Shown in pieces: positions 46,324-56,692 of a DNA stretch of 64,000 nt; positions within the stretch are counted from its first letter, which is position 1, and every line of letters starts with the position of its first letter. The notes under the pieces are model-generated. The model made no database searches, was not told the DNA's origin, and saw nothing but the letters and a program-made list of their open reading frames with translations. Origin of the DNA: Dermatemys mawii (Eukaryota > Chordata > Testudines > Dermatemydidae). The position numbers and the translations under genes were made by a program. The stretch lies in NCBI GenBank assembly GCA_007922305.1, contig ML677385.1, forward strand, positions 5,234,336 to 5,298,335, in the 5' to 3' direction.

Positions 46324-46578
46324 CAGGGGTCTTCAGACTTTTTCCCCCAGGGCCCCTTTCCACGGAGGGAAAAGTCTGGCGGCTACCGGAGAGTATGTCC
46401 GCTGAAATGCCGCCACAGAAAGCGGAAGCTTCTGCTTTCCGCGGTGGCATTTTGACGGGACCAAAATAGCCTGACTGGGAGTTCGGCGGTCTCAAAGGCG
46501 GCACTGGGGTCTCGCGCACCCCCTGACGTGGGCTCACACACCCCTGGGAATGCGCACACCGCAGTTTGAAGACCACTT
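46324..46578. mobile_element. Non-autonomous hAT-like element, complete (255 bp)
   Basis: Ends CAGGGGTCTTCAGACT and CAGTTTGAAGACCACTT; flanking 8-mers ggttaagg (46316-46323) and gattaagg (46579-46586) match 7 of 8. G/C-rich, closely similar to the truncated copy at 2247-2476. Confidence 0.85.
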
Positions 46579-46811
46579 GATTAAGGGATAGCAAACAGAA
46601 CAAAGCAGATTACCAAGCAAATAAAACTAAACATGCATATTAAACTTAAGATCTTAAAGAAATTGGTTTCAATAAATAATTTCTCCCCCTAAATGTTGTT
46701 TTAGGCAAGTTGTTGAGTTTCTGTAGCTTAGCGTTCATTATTTTTCTTCACAGACTAGACTCGTGTCTTAGTCTGGATTCAGCCCTTCATTTCCCACAGC
46801 TCACTTCCTTT

Positions 46812-47085
46812 GGGCTTGGCTACACTGGTGCTTTATAGCGCTCTAACTTGCTGGCTCAGGAGTGTGAAAAATTACTCCCCTGAGCGCAGCAAGTCTGTGC
46901 GCTTTAAAGCGCCAGGTTGGACATGCTCCGAGCGCTCGGAGCTAATCCCCTTGTGGAGATGGGTTACCAGGAGCGCTGGGAGAGCTGTTTTCCAGCACTT
47001 GCGTGTGGCCACACTCGCACTTCAAAGCGCTGCCGCGGGAGCGTTTCTGGGGCTGTGCTTTGAAATTTCAAGTGTAGCCAAGCCC
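46812..47085. mobile_element. TIR element with GGCTTGGCTACACT ends (274 bp)
   Basis: Ends GGGCTTGGCTACACT and AAGTGTAGCCAAGCCC are inverse over 15 bp. G/C-rich inside, with several AGCGC words (TATAGCGCTC, AAAGCGCCAGG, AAAGCGCTGCC). The flanks do not give a clear duplication. Related by its ends to the element beginning at 63730. Confidence 0.8.
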
Positions 47086-47950
47086 TCTGTCTCTTCAGGT
47101 ACTTTCAGCAGTCTTTGGGCAGGAAGGCAATGGAGAATAGTCCTGTTTACCTTACTCTCCAGCCTTAAATAAGATTTACATTTGGTGGGAATCTTTTGTT
47201 TCCCAATCTTAACCTCTCCTTCCTTTTAGTGGGAAATTACTAGAAGTCCAAGATAGTGTTTTAATACTACCTGACCTAGTAGTGTCACAGCTATGTCCCA
47301 GGACACCTTTCAGGAAGGAGAGAGATTAGTATGTTGTTGTTTCTTTGTAATGGCCTATCAAGGCTGATAGCCTGTTGTCTGGTGGGTGTCTCCCAAATGC
47401 ACCCGGAGTTATAATTGTTACATAGTCAATATTCCTAATTTTAGGTATAAAATGATACATGCATCAAAATTATGCAAACACATTTAGTAGATCATAACCT
47501 TTCCAATGATACCTCACATGACCCATCTTGCATAAAACACATCTTAGTTATGCCATATTCATATCATAACAGTATTTCTGTGAAGAATAGGGGGTGTAAC
47601 ATCACAAGTGTCAATTTCCCCTCCCTCCCCTATCCTATAGTAATCAAACTTTTGAAGGGGCTAAAGCATGTTTTTCCAACTGTAGAGTATTTTCTCCTTC
47701 CATGTGACTTTAAATGCAGTCCGTTTCTGGTGCCTCTGTTTGAACCTGGCCTCCTGTTCTTTGTAACATTTGTCAAAACTGCAATCTTGTTGGCTATTTC
47801 CTCTGTTCTTAACAGTAAACAAAATCCAAAGATCACCTTATACCACCTCTGGAAGGCTAGAGTTACTGTTTGTCATATTACTAAAGTGTTCTTGGACTTC
47901 CACTTGAATTGATTTATTCACTTACTAGTGTTATTGCCAGTTGCCTAGTG
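47086..47950. other. Unclassified sequence
   Basis: Partly the tail of the possible LTR-type repeat ending near 47606; beyond that nothing is recognised. Confidence 0.3.
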
Positions 47951-48290
47951 GGATCCATGTGGACAGATGTTTGAAGAACTTACTTACAGTAACTAGTTTT
48001 TCAAGAAGTTTTGTCCACATGGATGCCACAATCCACCTCCTTACCCAGTGTTACGGAGTGTTTTCACCTTGGGAATTCTGTATTAATGAAGGAACTGAGT
48101 TGTGTTGGTATGGCCTGCCTTTATATCATTGGGGAAAGGACTCAAGGTCACGCAGAGTGCATGTGTGGCCCCAATGGATACTGCTGGCCAAAAGAAGTAT
48201 GCATGTGCACATACAGAGTTAGAGTGGTATTCTTGTGGACAAAACATAATGAAGAACCACAGATACTGTAAGATAAGTAGCCGGTTTTTC
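47951..48290. mobile_element. DIRS-like terminal/complementary-region remnant
   Basis: A near-palindrome pairs 47951-47978 (GGATCCATGTGGACAGATG...) with 47997-48025 (...TTTTGTCCACATGGATGCC) around CTTACTTACAGTAACTAG. A third, inverted copy of the motif lies at 48233-48275 (GTGGACAAAACATAATGAAG, then ATACTGTAAGATAAGTA). The arm resembles the 5' terminus of the DIRS element at 52551 (TTCTTCGAGTGATTGC...CATGTGCATTCCA) with substitutions. This fits the inverted terminal repeat and internal complementary region of a DIRS element, but no coding part remains here. Confidence 0.55.
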
Positions 48291-48299
48291 ACTGGTACT

Positions 48300-49419
48300 A
48301 AGTTTACTTTTGGATCCCATCAGGACCAAACTAATGCATTGGTTATGCTGGATGAGTTATCAGAACATGACTATTCCTAATATTCCTGACAGAAGGATAA
48401 ATCCATATTGACAGTTGGTTCATACTCTGCTTGTTTCCTTTGAAGCAATGAGGACAGCAAATGTGCTTTTGTACAAAATACAAAGCATTAATGGTCAGTG
48501 CTCTAATGTTGCGAAGCAATCCAAACACTGGCACGTGCAATAAGAAATAGTGTACAGTGTACTCTATATTGAGATGTGATATAGCACTGAATATTATAAA
48601 TATTTTAATACCAACTCTTCCACAAATGTGATAGTGGCAGCTTCAGTAACACTTTATAATTTCTGTGCCAAACTAAACATTCTGTTAAACATGTAACCAC
48701 CATAAATTACTTTGGTACTGAAAATTGTTGCTCACTCTTCCATCATGGCACAGTATAATATACTGTAGTATGGTACTAACGGTAGTATGGTACTAAACTA
48801 CTGTAGAATGGTGCTGGAAAATCCACTCAACAGTGGCAGGAAGGAAGCTTTCTCTGATGAGTAGGATGACCTAAGCTGGTGACATCTGCAGAATTTTAAG
48901 TTTCAATTTTTTTAAAAAAAATTCTAGTCTTAGTGAAGACAAACTTTTTTTTTAATGTAAACCAGTGCAGTATTGTGACCTGCGGTCAGTTAGCTCCATT
49001 ACCTCTACTGCTGTTCACAGCTTTCCTAAGCTGTGACAGAGTTAAGTCATTGTTCAATTTATGTGGCTTTAAAGAAGCGTCTGGGTAGTCATGATATTCT
49101 CAAGATTCATGTAAGCTTTTTTCACTTGGTTGCTGCTTGTGAAAGTCATGAGCTATAGAGGCATACTATGGATATATTCATTGGAAAGCAAGGACTGTCT
49201 ATAACATCATTTATCACGTAAACTAATTTTTCAAATTACTTGTTAATGGTATTCTCTCATGACGTGCCATGGAATCCAGTCTACATTTGCTAAGTGATGG
49301 TTTCTACCAGCAAATAGTACCACAAAAATGCTAATCCAAAATATTTAGGGAAATGGTTAGGGACAGTAATCTTTAACAAAGACAAAGTTTAGACATTATT
49401 TTAAACAAAAATGAAATAG
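48300..49419. other. Unrecognised AT-rich sequence
   Basis: No gene is recognised. Near 48760-48800 the phrase GTAGTATGGTACTAA is repeated in tandem. Confidence 0.4.
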
Positions 49420-49427
49420 TTTATATG

Positions 49428-50140
49428 TAGGGCGCTACCAAAGTCCACGACCATGAAAAATGTGTCACGGACCATGAAATCTGGTCTCTGTGTTTTTTCC
49501 CCTATACTATATAGATTTCATAGGGAGACCAGTGTTTCTCCAGTTGGGGTCCTGACCCAAAAGAGAGCTGCAAGAGGATTGCAGTATTGCCACCCTTACT
49601 TCCGTGTTGCCTTCAGAGTTCGGTGGCCAGAGTATAGCTGCTGTTGGCCAGGCGCACAGCTCCAAAGGCAACATCTCACTAGTAGCAGCGTGGAAGTAGG
49701 GGTGGCGATACCATACCATGCCATGCTTGTTTCTGTGCTGCTTCCTGGAGAGCTGGGCTGCTGGAGACTGGCAACTGCTGACTGAGAGCACAGCAGTGTG
49801 TGTGTCAATGCCATATATAGCCATCCTTACTTCTGCACTGCTACTGGCAGCGGCTCTGCTTTCAGAGTTGGGTTCCTAGCCAGCAGCTATCGCTCTCAAG
49901 CTGCACAGCTCTGAAGGTAGCACTGCTGCCAGCAGCACAGAAAAATGGGTAGCAGTACCGCAACCCCATCTACAGTAACCTTGTAAAAATCGCCCCACAA
50001 CTCCTTTTTGGGTCAGGACCCCTACAATTACAACACTGTGAAATGTCAGATTTAAATAGCTGAGATCAAGAAATTTATGATTTTGTAAATCCTATAACAA
50101 TGAAATTGACCAAAACGGATCTGAATTTAGTAGGGCCCTA
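49428..50140. mobile_element. hAT element with TAGGG ends and inner inverted arms (713 bp)
   Basis: Ends TAGGGCGCTACCAAA and TTTAGTAGGGCCCTA are imperfect inverses; flanking 8-mers tttatatg (49420-49427) and tttataag (50141-50148) match 7 of 8. The phrase TTTTGGGTCAGGACCCC near the right end is inverted near the left end as GGGGTCCTGACCCAAAAG. The middle contains several inverted and direct copies of a unit around CACCCTTACTTC and GCAGCACAGAAA. Confidence 0.88.
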
Positions 50141-50218
50141 TTTATAAGGAGCTGTTGAATTTCAGAATCCTGACTTATGGTTTCCTCCCAGACTGTTGGT
50201 ATTGTCTTGTGTTAGAAA

Positions 50219-50822
50219 TAGGGATATAAATATTTTTAAAAGTACCCATTTAAACTATTAAAATTATGTTGGTTAGCCATTTAATCATTAACCAATTCAC
50301 AATCTACCCCTGGCTTGGGGGAGGAGGTGCACCCCGCTGTCTCTCCTCAGAGGTGGAGTACAGTGGGCAGGGGGTTGTTGGAGTGTGCGTGGCTGGGCGC
50401 TGCGCACCTGGCTCTGAAACCACCCTTTGCTCTCTTAATTATTAGGTGCTACCTAGTGCAGCTAGTTTGGCAGATCGCTATCAGAAGAGCAGTGGTGCCA
50501 GGGCAGATCCAAGTATTCTGGCAGATCCAGTGGTTCCTGGGCAGACCCACTGCTATAGCCAGCTGCAAGAGAAGCAGAGCCAGTGAGGTTTCCAGGCTCC
50601 CCCCAGCAGTGCCCTCTCTGGCAAGCTGATCCAACCGTGCCTTGACCTGCAAGAGCACTGCAAACTCCAGTGCCGCCCCGCCCCCTCCCCAGGTATTGCT
50701 GTGGCATTTTTAATGTGTGTAAAATTTCGTGATGATCTGTTTTAAACGTTAATTGCAGTATATTAATGGTAAGACTAATACTTATCAATTCACCGTTTAA
50801 CTATTTGATATTTACATCCCTA
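50219..50822. mobile_element. hAT element with TAGGGAT ends (604 bp)
   Basis: Ends TAGGGATATAAATATTT and GATATTTACATCCCTA are inverse with small differences; flanking 8-mers gttagaaa and attagaaa match 7 of 8. Subterminal AAACTATTAAAA and GTTTAACTATTTG are also inverted. The G/C-rich middle has short GCAGATCCA repeats. No transposase. Confidence 0.9.
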
Positions 50823-50944
50823 ATTAGAAATTGAGTAAGGCTTAAATTCAGCACTAATTGTCAATTGCAAAGCTTGTTTTGCCTTCCAAGTATTAACTGA
50901 GAACTAATTTACCTGCATTTTCATACTAAGTAGTAGTTGTGTGG

Positions 50945-51243
50945 AGATGATCATCAAAAGGAAGTATTTCTTCACACAGTACTCAAATCAACCTGTGGAA
51001 CTCTTTGCCAGTGGATGTTGTGAAGGCCAAGACTATAACAGCATTGAAAAAAGAACTAGAGAAGTTCATAGAGGATAGATCAATCCAATGTTTGTCAGAA
51101 ACTGGGAATGGGGTATGGGATGGATTACTTGATTATCTGTTCTGCTCATTCCCTCTGAAGCACCTGTTGTTGGCCACTGTTGGAAGACAGGATGCTGGGC
51201 TAGGTGAACCATTTTTCTGACCTGGTGCAGCTGTTCTTATGTA
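50945..51243 (+). mobile_element. CR1/L3-like LINE 3' end
   Basis: Plus-strand ORF2 C-terminal remnant: after KYFFTQ-like codons near 50962, the frame from 51005 reads PVDVVKAKTITALKKELEKF and then EDRSIQC, finishing with DAGLGEPFF and a stop near 51220. The 3' end GTGCAGCTGTTCTTATGT follows. Same family as the antisense copy at 15328-17120, whose equivalent peptide is at 15539-15724. Confidence 0.85.
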
Positions 51244-52549
51244 AAATATTGCCTTTCCATTTCATTCTAATGTACTATTTTATGCCTGCTGTGAATGATG
51301 AATATTGGAGCTTTTACTGTTTAACCATGCTGGTCACCAGTTTCAAATACTTTGCCACCTGGATGTGCCTCAACACGTTTAAAAAGACATGTAAAAATTG
51401 CTCAATTTACTTTAAGCTAATTGTTGCACCATCTCTGTGATATCCCTTTCCCTGGAAAAATATGTCAAGTTTTCAGGAACCATCGCTGGTATCCTGCAGT
51501 TTTCAGTTCACCAGTAGTGCAGTACACTAAAATTACTCCTAAACAATGGACGAATGAACTTCAATAAGGTTGTGAACTAAGAGATAAAATTTACTGTAAA
51601 GGTATATTGAAACAATTTTAGCTCCTTGTATCAGGAAGCATCTCAAGGTTGCATAATGAGTTACTAAAGGAGCCCTGTTCAGTGTTTGGATAGAAGGAAG
51701 GGTGGCAGTGGTTTGAGATGTTCAGGGTGCGAAAAAATGAAACAGTTGTCAGACCTGTGACAAACGTTGGGACCATCCCGAGGAGAGGTATTTTAAGAAT
51801 ACAGTGCTAAATAAAATCAGTAGTTTAACAGATGAGGGCAAAGTCTTTGACTTATTTGCATATGGGTATCCATATTACCTGTAAGTTCTAATTTTTATTT
51901 TGGTTATGTAAAAAAAAAGAAAGGGACACCTATCCAGGGCTCTAGATGCATAAATTACAAAACAAATTAAATTAAGTAGCCAACAGGACATAACTCATCT
52001 CCTCCAACAAATCTAAGTTCATCCAAAAGCCCACTTCCTCAGCAGCTCACATGAATGATGTGCCTTGCAACGTGCTATGAAGTTCAACAAATCTATGCTG
52101 TTTTCAGCTGAAGTTGGGAAGAGTGTATTCAAAAGCTGAGAGCTTCTAACTGTACTACCAGCACTGCCCTTCCTCTTTTAAATCAAGAAGAATTCAGCTA
52201 GAATATAACTACTGATTGCAATTATGACAATATGAGATGAGAGGTGATTTTTTTTTTAAATAGGAAGGTTCAAAACAAATTGATTATTCTGTCAACCTTG
52301 GTAGCTCATGGAAAAAGAGTTGAAGTTCTTAATACAGCTCTCACTTACAGAAATGTAACATGAAGAAGCTTTCTTAAATTTGTAATTGAGAAATGTGATC
52401 CAATTTGTTCAAAATGTTTGGTTTTTTTAAAGGATTCAGAATAGTAAATAACTACCTGGCTGTGTCTGAAAGGAAAAAAAAATCTTTAAATAATGTTTTG
52501 GCAATAGTTGGTTCACTCTTAACAAAAAGAAGCAACTTGCCAAAAATAC
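51244..52549. other. Unrecognised AT-rich sequence
   Basis: No gene or repeat end is recognised. Confidence 0.4.
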
Positions 52550-52550
52550 A

Positions 52551-54670
52551 TTCTTCTTCGAGTGATTGCTCATGTGCATTCCAACAAGTGTGTGCACACC
52601 GCGCATGCACGGTCTCAGAAAATTTTCCCTAGCGGTACCCGTCGGATCGGCAGGGGAGACCCCTAGAGTGGCACCGAAATGATGAGGTATATATGACCCT
52701 GCCGGTCCACCCCCAACCCAGTTCCTTCTTACCGTTCGTGGCGGTCGCTGGAACAGCTAGTGTCTTTGTGCACTGTCTTAGCGGTTCTCGTTCCGCTTAG
52801 TTATAGTTGTAGTTTAGAGTTCGTAGTTACCTGTTGGTTGATTAGATTAGCATCCCGGGAATCCCTTTCCCGTTTAGTTACTCTGGCACCAGGGCATGCC
52901 TCGGGCACCAGGGTTTAAAACCTGCGAAGGCTGCGGGAAGCCGATGCCTAATAGTGACCCTCATTCCAAGTGCCTGGGGGAGGCCATCAGACAGAGAAGT
53001 GCCCAATTTGCAAGAGCAAAGAAAGACTTTCGGCTTAAGCTCCTTCTCATGGAGTTGGCCTTGCAGCCACAGGTGGATCCTGGTCAGCCTACGGTGCACA
53101 GCACACCGGCCTCGGTACACGAAGCTCCGGCACTGAGGAAGGAGACGTTTAAGTCTCACCGGCACCGATACCCGGCACGTCACTCGAGCGTCTCACGGAG
53201 ACGTAAGTCTCAATCCCCGGTGCGTTCTACGAAAAAGAGGCCAGACAGAGGCCGCTCCCCGGCGCACAAGACTCAGGATGAGCCCTCCAAGACCTGCTCA
53301 GCATCACAACATCATCGCCAGTCCTCTGAGGAGCTTATGCCAAGCACATCGGCCTCGGTGCCTAAGCCTTGGTCTCTGATGGGCGCGGATTCTCTGGCTC
53401 GAGACACTTTGGAGAACTTGGACCTGCCTTCGATGCCGGATACCTATGAAGCGGCCAGGGACCTTATTGATATGTCCCAGGATGCTGCACCGGCACAGTT
53501 TATAATACCAGCACCCATACCACGTCCCACGGCACCGATCATCCCGCCCTAGTCCAGTGTGACGGCGCCGCCCATGGCACCGACGGTGTCAGGCCATGTC
53601 ATCCCCCCGGCACCGGGACCGTCGACGTCCTCTGCCTCACGTCCTACGACATCGGATTTGGACCCTGTTTACTCGTCCTCCTCCCCACTATGTTTTACCG
53701 GCACCGCTCCTCGGCACCGCAAGGCTTGGCACTGCCATGGTCAGAGTCGGACGCGGGGTCATCTAGATCTGGCCACAGTCATCGTGGGTCAACCTCGCAC
53801 CGCTCGAGACGTCGTCATCTCCACCGGGACCTTCCACCCCCATCGTGGCCACCCCAGTGGTGGGGTTGTGTACAATGGCTGTTCTGGACGCCCTGGGCGT
53901 ATGAAGCCCAAGGGCAAGGCTCCGGACCTACGTCTGTGGTTTCGGTGGCGCGGGCACCTCCCTTGGCCACGATCACGGCACCGTGCCCTGATACGGCACT
54001 GGAAGAGCCAGTACCAGGCCCTTCAGGCGCCCAGGAGCCACACCCTGACACACACCCCGTTCCCCAAGATGAACCTATCATCAACCCCTCTCTTAGGGAA
54101 CCTGAAGGACAGGAGGAACCCTTTCCAGGTACATCCTCGTCATCGTCACCGGACGAGGCGGTGGCAGGCACGTCCCTAGGCCTGCCCCCCATGGATGTGA
54201 GAGGCCATCAAGACCTTCTCGGGCTGGTAGCCCATAACCTCAGTTTACCAGTGGAGGTTGTGACTGGGGAGGTCGATCCCACAGTGGACATCCTCGCCCC
54301 AGATGGGCCTTCCAGGGTGGCTTTACCCTTCATAAAGACTATCCAATCTAATATGAATACCCTGTGGCAGACCCCGTCCTCCATTCCACCAACAGCCAAG
54401 GGCATGGAGAGACGCTATTTTGCTCCCCAGAAGGGATACGAGCATTTGTATACCCACCCACAATCGGGAACCTTGGTTGTGGAAGCCGCTAATCATAGGG
54501 AGCATCAGGGTCAGACGGGTTCAACCCCAAAATCCAGGGATGCCAAAAAATTAGATGTTTTTGGCAGGAAGGTCTACTCGTCAGCAGGCCTGCAACTCAG
54601 GATCTCGAATCGGCAAGCTGCTCTGGGTCACTACACTTTTAACTCATGGTCGGCCCTTACTAAGTTCCAG
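52551..54670 (+). mobile_element. DIRS-type retrotransposon, 3'-truncated
   Basis: The left terminus TTCTTCTTCGAGTGATTGCT and following CATGTGCATTCCA match the ends I know from turtle DIRS-like elements. A TATATA box lies at 52688-52693, followed by an untranslated leader and a broken gag frame (see next entry). The element stops within gag at about 54670. The reverse transcriptase/RNase H, methylase-like and tyrosine recombinase regions expected downstream are absent. DIRS elements integrate by tyrosine recombinase and leave no target duplication, so none is expected. G/C- and CpG-rich compared with its flanks, which suggests a relatively recent arrival. Confidence 0.85.
52896..54670 (+). 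pseudogene. DIRS gag-like pseudogene with LAP2alpha-like domain
   Basis: The frame opens at 52896 with MPRAPGFKTCEGCGKPMPNS, a CxxC...D.H..C zinc-binding-like segment seen at the N-terminus of DIRS Gag proteins and in the DIRS-derived part of vertebrate LAP2alpha. A basic Ser/Arg-rich middle follows, including RRRKSQSPVRSTKKRP. There is an in-frame TAG at 53550-53552. The reading frame then shifts near 53700-53730 and continues in another frame to about 54670. This last part holds the conserved LAP2alpha-like block: KGYEHLYTHPQSGTLVV, KLDVFGRKVYSSAGLQLRI, then ALGHYTFNSWSALTKFQE, where homology ends. One of the paired cysteines after the histidine appears lost by a small deletion near 52975. 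Function in intact members: coat-like RNA-binding protein for the retrotransposon. This copy cannot make it. Confidence 0.88.
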
Positions 54671-55680
54671 GAGTCTTGGATGATGACAACAATTAGATGT
54701 GTAATTTTCTGCATACAGAAAATGTGTCCCATGGACATCTGTACTCCATACTGTGGCAAGATAATAAGTATCTCTATAAACTCTCACTATGATCATTTTG
54801 TTGTGTTTGTCATCTTCTTCATTACTATATCCATTAGTCACTCGTTTTGCAAAAACTCATTTTGGTGTAACTTCATCTCCTGATTCTAATAGCACTGTAG
54901 CCTAGAGCTCTGTACTTGGCCTGCTTGAGCCATGCAATATAGTAACCTTGTCCCTTACTGTTAGAGGGAAGATCTGAACTACGAAAGACTAATTCAGTAC
55001 TGTGGTTTGCAGATAACCTTATTCTCAGTAGGACTCTTGAGAGACGAGATTTTGTTTTTCCCCTTCCAGGGAAAACACATCTGGATTTCTGAAATCTTTG
55101 CAGATGATTTTGACAGGAACATAGCATTTGAACAACCATTTGTGGGCCAGATTATCTATTTTTGGGGACTGACATCCATTCACACTCATGATTGCATTTG
55201 AGATAAATGGGCAAGGATGGGTCTATCTAGATGTTTCAGGAAAGCTAATCTGTTCAGTTGGAATGGAGGTTTCCATTTTTATTTTTGGTATGGTAGAGCC
55301 TAGAGGGAATCAGGGATCAGGACTCCACTGAGCTAGGCAACAGTCCATGCTGCAGAGACTTTACAATCTAACTAAAGGCTAGTGTTTCCATTTCAGTACC
55401 TGAACTCATGTTACACATTTTCATTGCAAGATTTGTTGATTACTGGGAGATGTGATCAAAATGAGGACTTTTTCCCACTGGGCTTATTTCAGCCTCACTG
55501 ATCATATACTGAGGTAATAATGCTGATTTATGGTTCAATGACTTTTATGGGAAAAGGCTGTCCTAACTGGGAAATTAACAGTGAAATTGCATCATGAGCA
55601 AAAATTCTCAGACAAAACCACCTGGGGACCAAGTGAATCTTTTTGCATAAATAAGTTTAATTTTATAATATATATATATA
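54671..55680. other. Unrecognised sequence up to an assembly gap
   Basis: No gene or repeat end is recognised. It ends in a short (TA)n run at about 55668-55680 that borders the gap. Confidence 0.4.
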
Positions 55681-55780
55681 NNNNNNNNNNNNNNNNNNNN
55701 NNNNNNNNNNNNNNNNNNNNNNNNNNNNNNNNNNNNNNNNNNNNNNNNNNNNNNNNNNNNNNNNNNNNNNNNNNNNNNNN
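55681..55780. other. Assembly gap (100 N)
   Basis: One hundred N bases, a conventional scaffold gap of unknown true size, beginning inside a (TA)n microsatellite. An open frame reading through it is meaningless. Confidence 1.
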
Positions 55781-56615
55781 CCTTTTTGTATCTACTGTAT
55801 TGTAAAAGATGAAGCCAGCCCTTTGATTTCAGTTTTCCATTTTGCTGCTTTGTTTTTTCTGTCAGTCAAGGTTTATCTTTTGGCCTTATGCTCAGCCAAA
55901 TGTGCCATTTAAGTTGCAAGCATAGTCTGTGGCTCATCTTTCAGTTCCATGCAGTTCTCTTGAGGATTTGGTGGAGTTTGTGCTCAACATGACCTGACTT
56001 TTTCATCTGAAGCAAGAAATAAAATTGTGTGTTGACCATAGCTTAATGATAAGACCTGGAACATCTCAGGTTTATTGAAAGTGCAAATAGTTTCTCTTTT
56101 TAGGACTTCAACTTTGCAGAGAAAGCAGATGTTCATAGGGATAGTAACTTCTTACTGAGTGAAGGGTAGAACCTATCTTTTTTAGAACTCCGTATTAGCG
56201 TCACGTTTTCATGACTCAGCAAGCAGAATGAATTGAGAGATTTTCAGAGAAGATCCCTCTTTTTAGAAAGGTGTATTATATTGCCTTTTGAAATCGGTGC
56301 AGGAATATGCTGCAGAAAAGCCATTTTGTTCTTACCAGTAAAAAAAAGTGTCTTCACTTTCCACGGTCACATACTGAAAGACCATACTTTTGTGTGATCT
56401 TGTTTTGGAGAGTGTATGTTGTTGATTTGTGGCATAAATTTACTTTTTTCCTGATTTGAATTTCCATCAAAAGGTACCTGAAGAGTCTCCAAGATACATG
56501 TGAATGGATGTTGAAAACGCTATAGTTTAGTTAGGATACCACAAGTCTCAAGTGTAGTTATTAAAACTGTGACATTATATTCCTTCACAGTTGCTTATAT
56601 AAAGCAGCTCCAGTC
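55781..56615. other. Unrecognised sequence
   Basis: No gene or repeat is recognised. Confidence 0.4.
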
Positions 56616-56692
56616 TTAGGGTGAAATTTTGTCCCCATTGAAGTCTGAGAGTTTTGCCACAGATTTCAATAGGGCCAAGATTCCACCCTTAA
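56616..56692. mobile_element. Palindromic MITE (77 bp)
   Basis: TTAGGGTGAAATTTTGTCCC and GGGCCAAGATTCCACCCTTAA are imperfect inverses, with CCATTGAAGTCTGAGAG and AGATTTCAATAGG forming the inner arms around TTTTGCCAC. The bounding TTA/TAA could be a duplication. I recognise it as a very small turtle repeat. Confidence 0.65.

Larger units (their letters stand above)
45898..47606. repeat. Possible LTR-type repeat hosting two DNA elements
   Basis: Starts TGTTGCAACGGGTTGGCTCC and may end at GGGGTGTAACATCACA. Segments such as AATGATACATGCAT and CATTTAGTAGATCATAACC recall a dispersed turtle LTR-type repeat. It is interrupted by the elements at 46324-46578 and 46812-47085. No target duplication was found for the outer ends. 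Low confidence that this is one unit. Confidence 0.3.

Noticed and set aside
55581..55805. Open frame spanning the N block
   Set aside because: It reads through 100 unknown bases and has no meaning.
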